This document shows, in pieces, positions 1-5,205 of a stretch of 5,444 nt of DNA. This DNA comes from Pseudomonadota bacterium. Its GTDB lineage: Bacteria; Pseudomonadota; Alphaproteobacteria; Sphingomonadales; Sphingomonadaceae. Position numbers and translations under genes: made by a program. Within the stretch, counting starts at the first letter, position 1. Every line of letters starts with the position of its first letter. The notes below the pieces were generated by a model, which was not told the origin of the DNA, did no database searches, and saw nothing but the letters and a program-made list of their open reading frames with translations. The stretch covers positions 1 to 5,444 of the forward strand of contig JAEWCK010000012.1 of the NCBI GenBank assembly GCA_023390675.1, given 5' to 3'.

Positions 1-840
1 ATCGCCAGCGCCGCGACGGCGGTGGTCATCGGCCATGTCGCCGGCGGAACACGGACGATCCGCGTCGGCGCGGGCGGGATCATGCTGCCCAACCACGCGC
101 CGCTCCAGATCGCCGAGCAGTTCGGGACATTGGACGCGCTGTTTCCGGGGCGCGTCGATCTCGGGCTCGGGCGCGCGCCGGGATCGGACCAGCGCGTGGC
201 GATGGCGATCCGGCGCAATCTCGACAGCGACGCCAACGCCTTTCCGCAGGACGTGATGGAGCTGCAAAGCTATTTCGCCGATGACGGAAGGACCGGCATC
301 CGCGCGACGCCCGGTGCGGGGGCGAAGCCGCAGCTGTGGATCCTCGGGTCGAGCCTGTTCGGGGCGCAGCTCGCCGCGGCGCTCGGGCTGCCTTATGCCT
401 TCGCCTCGCATTTCGCGCCGGGGCTGATCGACGAGGCGATCGACATGTATCGGCGGGGCTTCCGGCCTTCGGACGTGCTCGACAAGCCGCATCTGATGCT
501 GGGGTTCAATGTGTTCGCGGCCGACAGCGACGCGGAGGCCGAATTGCTCGCCACGTCGCAGCAGCAGGCATTCGTCGCGATCCGCACCACGGGCAAGGGC
601 ATCCAGCTGCCGCCGCCGGTGCCGGGCTATCGCGAAAGCCTCGGCGCGCACGGTAATGCGATGCTCGATCAGGTGCTTTCGGCGAGCGCGGTCGGCGGGG
701 CCGAAAAGGTGCGCGACCAGATCGCGGCTTTCATCGCGCGGACCGGGGCGGACGAGCTGATGCTGACGAGCGCGATGTTCGACCACGAAGCGCGCAAGCG
801 GAGCCTGACGATCGCGGCGGAGGCGATGCGGGTTCTTTAA
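1..840 (+). CDS. LLM class flavin-dependent oxidoreductase (YhbW/MsnO8-like), 5'-truncated by window edge
   Basis: The frame is open from base 1 to a TAA stop at 838-840, giving 279 residues. The GTG at 22 is only an internal codon: the preceding codons (IASAATA) already match the family, so the true start lies upstream of the window. The family is usually about 330-340 residues, so roughly 55 are missing. Family-typical blocks are visible: GGIMLPNHAPLQIAEQFGTL, then FPGRVDLGLGRAPGSDQ, then LWILGSSLFGAQLAAALGLP, then FASHFAP, and near the C-terminus VGGAEKVRDQI and FDHEARKRS. These match, from memory, E. coli YhbW and the MsnO8 group of bacterial-luciferase-fold (TIM-barrel) enzymes. Such proteins are presumed cytoplasmic FMN- or FMNH2-dependent monooxygenases; the substrate cannot be read from the sequence. 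The gene converges on the histidine kinase gene with a 23-base gap. The family call is firm, the specific reaction is not. Confidence 0.93.
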   Translation: MASAATAVVIGHVAGGTRTIRVGAGGIMLPNHAPLQIAEQFGTLDALFPGRVDLGLGRAPGSDQRVAMAIRRNLDSDANAFPQDVMELQSYFADDGRTGIRATPGAGAKPQLWILGSSLFGAQLAAALGLPYAFASHFAPGLIDEAIDMYRRGFRPSDVLDKPHLMLGFNVFAADSDAEAELLATSQQQAFVAIRTTGKGIQLPPPVPGYRESLGAHGNAMLDQVLSASAVGGAEKVRDQIAAFIARTGADELMLTSAMFDHEARKRSLTIAAEAMRVL

Positions 841-865
841 TTCGTCCCCGGAACCGGGAGGAATT
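839..865. terminator. Possible bidirectional terminator hairpin between convergent genes
   Basis: An interrupted inverted repeat fills the gap between two converging genes. AATTC (839-843) pairs with GAATT (861-865), a G/G mismatch follows (844/860), then TCCC (845-848) pairs with GGGA (856-859) around a 7-base loop. That makes nine base pairs in total. It overlaps the TAA stops of both the oxidoreductase (838-840) and the kinase (864-866). Neither side has a clear run of T, so strength as an intrinsic terminator is doubtful. The position and symmetry are the main argument. Confidence 0.35.
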
Positions 866-2318
866 ACGAAGCCGCCGGTAGCCTGAGCCTGACGAGCAAG
901 CCGCCCAGATCCTCGCTTTCCTCGAGGCTGACAGTGCCGTCGTAGATTTCCGCCACGTCGCGGACGATCGCGAGGCCGAGGCCGGTGCCGGGCTTGCCGG
1001 TATCGAGGCGGACGCCGCGATCGAAGATGCGGATGCGCTCGGATTCGGGGATGCCGCGGCCGTCATCCTCGACCATGATCTCGGCGAAGCCGGCCTCCGC
1101 GCGAACGGTGATGAACACGCTGCCGCCGCCATATTTGGCGGCGTTCTCGACGAGGTTGCCGAGGATTTCGTCGAGATCCTGGCGCTCGATATGCGCGACC
1201 AGATCGTGCGGACCGTCCACGTCGATCCGGACATTGGGGTAGAGCCGCGCCACCGCGCGCTCGACCGCCTCGACCGAGGGCCAGACCGGCGCGCGGCTAT
1301 GCGCCGAGCCGCGGCGGCCCACGGCGCGGGCGCGGGCGAGATGGTGGTCGATCTGACGCCGCATCGTCCGCGCTTCGCGGATCACTGCGGTATCGAGATC
1401 GGGCTGCCCCGCAGCGGCGGCGTTCATAATCACGCTGAGCGGAGTCTTGAGCGCATGGGCAAGGTTGCCCGCGTGGCGGCGCGCCTCCTCGGCCTGACGG
1501 TCGTTATGCTCGACCAGCGCGTTCAGTTCCTCGACCATCGGCGCGACTTCGGCGGGCATCGCGCCTTCGACCCGAGTCGATTTTCCGGCGCGAAGGCGCG
1601 CGATCTCGGAGCGCACCTTGCGCAGCGGCAGCAGGCCATACCAGGTCTGCAGCGCGACCATGACGATCAACCCGAGTCCGAGCAGCACGAAGCTGCGCAC
1701 GAGCGTGCGGCGCAGCGTCTTGATCTGGGTATCGAGCGTCTCGCGGCTCTGCGCGACCTGGAAGCGCCAGCGAACGTCCGATCCCGGGAGCCTGGCGTCG
1801 CGCTCGGCGATGCGGATCAGCTGGCCGGGAATCTCGCGGCTGTCATAGACATGGACGTCGTTGTCCTGATGCCGCTCGTCGACACGCAGATAGCGATTGA
1901 ACAGCGAGCGCGAGATGTAGGGCTCGTGGCCCTTGCCGCTGATCTGCCAATAGGCGCCCGAATTATATTCGAGGAAGCGCTGGTCGGCGAGCTCGCGGTT
2001 GTTCATCACCTCGCCGTTCGAATCGATCTCGGCAGTGAAGATCATCGCCTTCAGCACATAGTCGAGCTGGTCGTCGAAATTCTTGGTGACGGTGGTGATC
2101 AGCACGCGATCGAGCGCGATGCCGCCGCCGACGAGAAGCAGCATGATCCATGCGGTCGCGACGAGTAGCATGCGCCGGCTGACCGAGCCGGTGGTGCGGG
2201 TGTAGCGGCGGGGCGGCGGATCGGAGGGACGCGGCGCATCCTCGGCTCCACTCGCGCCTTCGCGCTTGCCGAACAGGCGCCGCCGGAGCCCGCCGAGCCT
2301 GTGGGCGAGCGCGCGCAT
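864..2318 (-). CDS. Membrane sensor histidine kinase, PhoQ/FeuQ-like (HAMP-HisKA-HATPase)
   Basis: This 484-residue protein is the likely sensor for the response regulator encoded just upstream (4-base gap). A basic, proline-rich cytoplasmic N-terminus (1-49) precedes TM1 (about 51-70). A periplasmic sensing region follows (about 71-206), then TM2 (about 207-226) and a HAMP-like linker (about 227-280). The dimerization/phosphoacceptor helix carries NLAHALKTP, with His288 as the expected phosphorylated residue. The ATPase domain has the N box (NLVENAAKY, Asn392), G1 box (DDGRG, 418-422), F box (IFDRG, 431-435) and G2 box (GTGLGLAIV, 444-452). All catalytic motifs are intact. The HALKTP phosphoacceptor box and overall layout fit the PhoQ group and recall rhizobial FeuQ. 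The signal is unknown. The start has no strong ribosome binding site, so translational coupling to the regulator is likely. The first Met gives an unusually long cytoplasmic leader; Met50 is an alternative. Confidence 0.95.
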   Translation of the reverse strand: MRALAHRLGGLRRRLFGKREGASGAEDAPRPSDPPPRRYTRTTGSVSRRMLLVATAWIMLLLVGGGIALDRVLITTVTKNFDDQLDYVLKAMIFTAEIDSNGEVMNNRELADQRFLEYNSGAYWQISGKGHEPYISRSLFNRYLRVDERHQDNDVHVYDSREIPGQLIRIAERDARLPGSDVRWRFQVAQSRETLDTQIKTLRRTLVRSFVLLGLGLIVMVALQTWYGLLPLRKVRSEIARLRAGKSTRVEGAMPAEVAPMVEELNALVEHNDRQAEEARRHAGNLAHALKTPLSVIMNAAAAGQPDLDTAVIREARTMRRQIDHHLARARAVGRRGSAHSRAPVWPSVEAVERAVARLYPNVRIDVDGPHDLVAHIERQDLDEILGNLVENAAKYGGGSVFITVRAEAGFAEIMVEDDGRGIPESERIRIFDRGVRLDTGKPGTGLGLAIVRDVAEIYDGTVSLEESEDLGGLLVRLRLPAAS

Positions 2319-2322
2319 CGGA

Positions 2323-2991
2323 TCAGGCGTCGGCCGGTTCCTCGAGGCTGTAGCCGAGCCCCCGGATGGTGGTGATCACGTCGGGACCCAGCTTCTTGCG
2401 GATGCGGGTGACGAAGACTTCGATCGTGTTCGAATCGCGATCGAAATCCTGATCGTAGATGTGCTCGATCAGCTCGGTGCGGCTGACCACCTTGCCTTTG
2501 TGGTGGAGCAGATAGGAGAGGAGCTTGTACTCCTGCGCGGTAAGCTTCACCGGCTCGCCGTCCTTGGTGACCTTGCCCGAGCGGGTGTCGAGGCGGATGT
2601 CGCCGGCGGTGAGCTCGGCGGAAGCATTGCCCGACGCGCGGCGGATCAGCGCGCGGAGGCGAGCGATCAATTCCTCGGTCTGGAAGGGCTTGGCGACATA
2701 ATCGTCGGCGCCGGCGTCGAGCCCCGCCACCTTGTCCGACCAGCTGTCGCGCGCGGTCAGCACCAGCACCGGCGTGGTCTTGCCTTCCTTGCGCCAGCGA
2801 TCGAGCACGGTGAGGCCGTCGATCTCGGGAAGGCCGAGGTCGAGGATGATCGCGTCATATTGCTCGTTCGAGCCGAGGTAATGGCCTTCCTCGCCATCGG
2901 TGGCGAGATCGACGGCATAGCCCGCGCCTTCGAGCGCGTTCTTGAGCTGCTGGCCCAGATTGGGCTCGTCCTCGACGATCAATAGTCGCAT
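2323..2991 (-). CDS. OmpR/PhoB-family response regulator, PhoP/FeuP-like
   Basis: A 222-residue DNA-binding response regulator. The receiver domain (1-118) has the acidic pocket Glu7-Asp8, phosphoacceptor Asp51 (IILDLGLP), Thr79 and Tyr98 switch residues, and Lys101 (AKPF). The winged-helix output domain (about 126-217) includes LTAQEYKLLSYL, the turn before DRDSNTIEVFVTRIRKKLG (recognition helix about 188-201), and the closing RGLGYSLEE hairpin. Length and motifs are complete. Blocks such as WSDKVAGLDAGADDYVAKPF and YDQDFDRDSNTIEVF are characteristic of the PhoP/FeuP branch. The ATG start at 2991 is supported by a good Shine-Dalgarno sequence 7 bases upstream. The gene sits between the PepSY-like gene (18-base gap) and the kinase gene (4-base gap), all on the minus strand, so co-transcription is likely. 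It presumably receives phosphate from the adjacent kinase and activates or represses envelope-related genes; targets are unknown. Confidence 0.97.
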   Translation of the reverse strand: MRLLIVEDEPNLGQQLKNALEGAGYAVDLATDGEEGHYLGSNEQYDAIILDLGLPEIDGLTVLDRWRKEGKTTPVLVLTARDSWSDKVAGLDAGADDYVAKPFQTEELIARLRALIRRASGNASAELTAGDIRLDTRSGKVTKDGEPVKLTAQEYKLLSYLLHHKGKVVSRTELIEHIYDQDFDRDSNTIEVFVTRIRKKLGPDVITTIRGLGYSLEEPADA

Positions 2992-2998
2992 GAATTGG

Positions 2999-3004
2999 TC
3001 CCCT
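2999..3004 (-). promoter_or_regulatory. Ribosome binding site of the response regulator gene
   Basis: On the minus strand AGGGGA lies 7 bases before the ATG at 2991, inside the 18-base gap after the PepSY-like gene. It supports that start and independent initiation on a shared transcript. Confidence 0.7.
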
Positions 3005-3010
3005 GGAGCC

Positions 3011-3352
3011 CTAATTGCCCGTGCGGCGGACGATGTTGCCGGTGCGGCCGTCGACGTCCACCCAGATCACCGATCCATTGCGCAGGAATTTGAGCGTGTA
3101 AATGTCCGTGTCCGGATCGAAGTCGAAACCCAGATATTGCGCGCCCGGCAATCGCGGGATCACGCGGCGCTCGATCTCGCGCACCGGCAGGCTCCGGGTC
3201 TTCGCCTGGCGCTTCGAAGTCGGCGCGGTCCCGTCCTGACGGTCGCGCAGCGGATGCGCGGACGCAGTTCCGGCGAGCGCAAGCGCTCCCAGGCATGCGG
3301 TCAGAACGGTCTTGGCCAGCATTCCCATGCGTCTGCCATGCGTACCGGGCAT
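3011..3352 (-). CDS. Small exported PepSY-like protein, possible modulator of the adjacent sensor kinase
   Basis: A 113-residue protein, first in a probable operon with the response regulator and kinase. A Sec signal peptide is evident: Lys14, hydrophobic stretch TVLTACLGALALAG, and an Ala-Ser-Ala cleavage motif at 30-32, leaving a mature chain of about 81 residues beginning HPLRDRQ. After a basic spacer, residues 57-113 follow the PepSY pattern: a helix (VREIERRVIPRLPG), then beta strands YLGFDFDPDTDIYTLKFL and GSVIWVDVDGRTGNIV, ending in the usual 'valine-Asp-x-x-Thr-Gly' turn. PepSY domains often act in the periplasm as inhibitors or regulators. Placement directly ahead of a PhoP/PhoQ-like pair recalls FeuN, a periplasmic inhibitor of FeuQ. 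That role here is inference. Met1 has an AGGGG site 7 bases upstream and is chosen; Met9 (3328) and Met11 (3322) are plausible starts and give a shorter, more standard signal peptide. Cys20 loosely fits a lipobox (LTAC) but is badly placed. Confidence 0.85.
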   Translation of the reverse strand: MPGTHGRRMGMLAKTVLTACLGALALAGTASAHPLRDRQDGTAPTSKRQAKTRSLPVREIERRVIPRLPGAQYLGFDFDPDTDIYTLKFLRNGSVIWVDVDGRTGNIVRRTGN

Positions 3353-3357
3353 TGAAT

Positions 3358-3383
3358 AGCCCCTGAACGTCCTCGTCAGGGCT
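3358..3383 (-). promoter_or_regulatory. Inverted repeat / leader hairpin overlapping the PepSY gene ribosome binding site
   Basis: Read on the minus strand, the arm AGCCCTGACG (3383-3374), loop AGGA (3373-3370) and arm CGTTCAGGGGCT (3369-3358) fold into ten base pairs with two single-base bulges. The 3' arm contains AGGGG (3364-3360), the best Shine-Dalgarno match for the ATG at 3352, with a 7-base spacer. The repeat could therefore act as a hairpin that limits translation of the PepSY gene, or as a DNA operator between the divergent genes. The symmetry is seen directly; either function is inference. Confidence 0.45.
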
Positions 3384-3414
3384 GCGTAACTTGCAGGGGG
3401 CGCGAGAGGTCCCT

Positions 3415-3420
3415 AGGTGG
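3415..3420 (+). promoter_or_regulatory. Ribosome binding site of the ABC-F gene
   Basis: AGGTGG lies 6 bases before the ATG at 3427 and decides that start over an in-frame TTG at 3391, which would add 12 residues (MQGAREVPRWRA) that look non-conserved and have no comparable site in front. Confidence 0.65.
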
Positions 3421-3426
3421 CGCGCC

Positions 3427-5205
3427 ATGGCTGCACCTGTATTGGCATATGAGGGCCTGGGCCTCGTCCAGGGCTCGGGCTGGCTGTTCCGCGGGCTCGA
3501 TCTCTATATCGGCGAGCGCGACCGGCTGGCGCTGATCGGGCGCAACGGCGCGGGCAAGACGACCTTGCTCAAGCTGATCGCAGGGGTGATCGACAGCGAC
3601 GAGGGGCGGCGGACGATCGTGCCGGGGACGCACGTCGTGCTGCTCGAGCAGGAGCCGCGGATGACGGGCTGCGCGACGCTGATGGACTATGTGCTCTCGG
3701 GCGACGACGCGCCGCAGCAGCACGAGGCCGAGGCGATCGCCGACCAGCTCGGCATCGACCTGGGGCGCGAGGCGGCGACCGCCAGCGGGGGCGAACGACG
3801 GCGCGCGGCGATCGCGCGCGCGCTGGCGCAGAACCCCGACGTGCTGCTGCTCGACGAACCGACCAACCATCTCGACCTCGCCGCGATCGAATGGCTCGAG
3901 GATTGGCTGGGGCGATACACCGGGGCGTTCATCGCGATCAGCCACGACCGCACCTTTCTGACGCGATTGACGAAGCAGACCTTGTGGCTCGACCGCGGAT
4001 CGATCCGCCGCGCCGAGATCGGGTTCGGCGGGTTCGAGGCGTGGACCGACCAGGTCTATGCCGAGGAGGCGCGCAACGCCGAGCGGCTCGACGCCAAACT
4101 CAAGATCGAGGAGCATTGGCTCCAGCGCGGCGTGACCGGGCGCCGGCGGCGCAATCAGGGACGGCTCGCGAAGCTCAAGGAAATGCGCGCCGAGCGCGCA
4201 GCGATGCTGGGGCCGCAGGGCGCGGCGAACCTTGTTACCGGATCGGACGGCGCGCAGACCAAGGTGGTGATCGACGCCCGGCACGTCACCAAGCGCTTTG
4301 GCGAGCGAACGATCATCAAGGATCTGAGCTTCCGGGTCACGCGCGGGGACCGGATCGGCATCGTCGGCGCGAACGGGACGGGCAAGTCGACCCTGCTCAA
4401 GCTGCTGACCGGCGAGCTTGCGCCCGACAGCGGCGAAGTGCGGCTCGCCAAGACGCTCGAAAGCGTGATCATCGACCAGCAGCGCAGCCTTATGGATCCC
4501 GCCAAGTCGGTCCGCGACGTGCTGGCGGACGGCGGCGACTGGATCGAGGTGCTGGGGGTCAAGAAGCACGTCCACGGCTACCTCAAGGAATTCCTGTTCG
4601 ATCCCTCGATCGCCGAAGCGAAGATCGGGACGCTTTCGGGCGGCGAGCGATCGCGGCTGCTGCTCGCGCGCGAGTTCGCGCGGGCGTCCAATCTGCTGGT
4701 GCTCGACGAGCCGACCAACGATCTCGACCTCGAGACGCTCGATCTGCTTCAGGAAGTGATCGCGGACTATGACGGCACGGTGCTTATCGTAAGCCACGAC
4801 CGCGACTTTCTCGACCGCACGGTGACGGTGACGCTCGGGCTGGACGGGTCGGGCCATGTCGACGTGGTCGCGGGCGGCTATGCCGACTGGGAGGCCAAGC
4901 GCCGGCCGCGCGCCGTGCCGAAGAAGGAAGCCCCCAAGGCGGCGGCTGTGCCCGAAGCGCCCAAGGCGCGCACCAAGCTCAGCTACAAGGACCAGCGCGA
5001 CTATGATCTGCTGCCCAAGCGGCTCGAGGAGATCGAAGGCAGAATCGCGAAGGACGAGGCGGCGCTGGCCGATCCCGATCTCTATGCGCGCGATCCCGCC
5101 AGGTTCGCGGCGCTGAGCGACGGCATCGCCAAGCTGCGCGACGAGAAGGACGCCGCCGAGATACGCTGGCTCGAGCTGGCGGAGATGGTCGAGGCGCTCG
5201 GCTAG
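3427..5205 (+). CDS. uup: ABC-F family ATPase, Uup-like
   Basis: A 592-residue soluble protein with two ABC ATPase domains and no membrane segments, the ABC-F layout. NBD1 has Walker A GRNGAGKTT (38-46), signature ASGGE (119-123), Walker B LLLDEPTNHLD (140-150) with catalytic Glu144, and switch His173. The interdomain linker (about 203-270) is a charged helical pair with a basic tip, GRRRRNQGRL (238-247), which in ABC-F proteins reaches the ribosomal P-site tRNA. NBD2 has Walker A GANGTGKST (314-322), signature LSGGE (403-407), Walker B LLVLDEPTNDLD (423-434) with Glu428, and His457. An Ala/Lys/Pro linker (about 492-516) leads to a C-terminal coiled-coil domain (KLSYKDQRDYDLLPKRLEEI onward, to 592) that marks the Uup subgroup. 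Uup in E. coli is tied to ribosome function and to suppression of precise transposon excision. The NBD1 arm between Walker A and signature is short (see findings). Start at 3427 is set by AGGTGG. Confidence 0.93.
   Translation: MAAPVLAYEGLGLVQGSGWLFRGLDLYIGERDRLALIGRNGAGKTTLLKLIAGVIDSDEGRRTIVPGTHVVLLEQEPRMTGCATLMDYVLSGDDAPQQHEAEAIADQLGIDLGREAATASGGERRRAAIARALAQNPDVLLLDEPTNHLDLAAIEWLEDWLGRYTGAFIAISHDRTFLTRLTKQTLWLDRGSIRRAEIGFGGFEAWTDQVYAEEARNAERLDAKLKIEEHWLQRGVTGRRRRNQGRLAKLKEMRAERAAMLGPQGAANLVTGSDGAQTKVVIDARHVTKRFGERTIIKDLSFRVTRGDRIGIVGANGTGKSTLLKLLTGELAPDSGEVRLAKTLESVIIDQQRSLMDPAKSVRDVLADGGDWIEVLGVKKHVHGYLKEFLFDPSIAEAKIGTLSGGERSRLLLAREFARASNLLVLDEPTNDLDLETLDLLQEVIADYDGTVLIVSHDRDFLDRTVTVTLGLDGSGHVDVVAGGYADWEAKRRPRAVPKKEAPKAAAVPEAPKARTKLSYKDQRDYDLLPKRLEEIEGRIAKDEAALADPDLYARDPARFAALSDGIAKLRDEKDAAEIRWLELAEMVEALG

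Larger units (their letters stand above)
3353..3426. promoter_or_regulatory. Divergent intergenic region, presumed promoters for the PepSY operon and the ABC-F gene
   Basis: Seventy-four bases separate the divergent start codons at 3352 (minus) and 3427 (plus). Promoters for both directions must lie here or overlap the opposite gene. No convincing -35/-10 pair stands out. On the plus strand TTGCAG (3391-3396) and TAGGTG (3414-3419) are spaced by 17 bases, but the second box coincides with the ribosome binding site and would give an essentially leaderless message, so I do not rely on it. The main visible structure is the inverted repeat at 3358-3383. Confidence 0.4.

Noticed and set aside
1191..2168. 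Open plus-strand frame of 325 codons opposite the sensor kinase
   Set aside because: It is antisense to intact kinase motifs, shows low-complexity composition, and has no domain or convincing ribosome binding site.
2266..2985. Open plus-strand frame of 239 codons opposite the response regulator
   Set aside because: It covers nearly the whole regulator gene in antisense. Its hydrophobic, Glu/Leu/Ala-rich translation is the usual mirror of such genes.
3293..3322. Lipoprotein signal (LTAC, Cys20) in the PepSY-like protein
   Set aside because: Only about five residues separate the Lys from the Cys, and the hydrophobic core continues after it up to a clear Ala-Ser-Ala site, so ordinary signal peptidase I cleavage fits better.
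3391..3419. TTGCAG / TAGGTG as a sigma-70 promoter for the ABC-F gene
   Set aside because: Spacing is 17 bases, but the -10 box would overlap the ribosome binding site, giving a message with almost no leader despite a good Shine-Dalgarno sequence.
3391..3426. TTG start for the ABC-F gene adding 12 residues
   Set aside because: The ATG at 3427 has AGGTGG 6 bases upstream and begins MAAPVLAYEGL, a natural start of the first ATPase domain.
2979..3428. Minus-strand frame of 149 codons overlapping the PepSY-like gene
   Set aside because: It overlaps the gene that has a signal peptide and PepSY pattern in another frame, and its translation is Arg/Gly-rich with no domain.
3376..4857. Open minus-strand frame of 493 codons opposite the ABC-F gene
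   Set aside because: It mirrors a fully motif-supported ABC-F gene. Strong G/C bias at third codon positions keeps antisense frames open; the translation is Arg/Ala/Asp/Leu/Val-rich with no recognisable domain.
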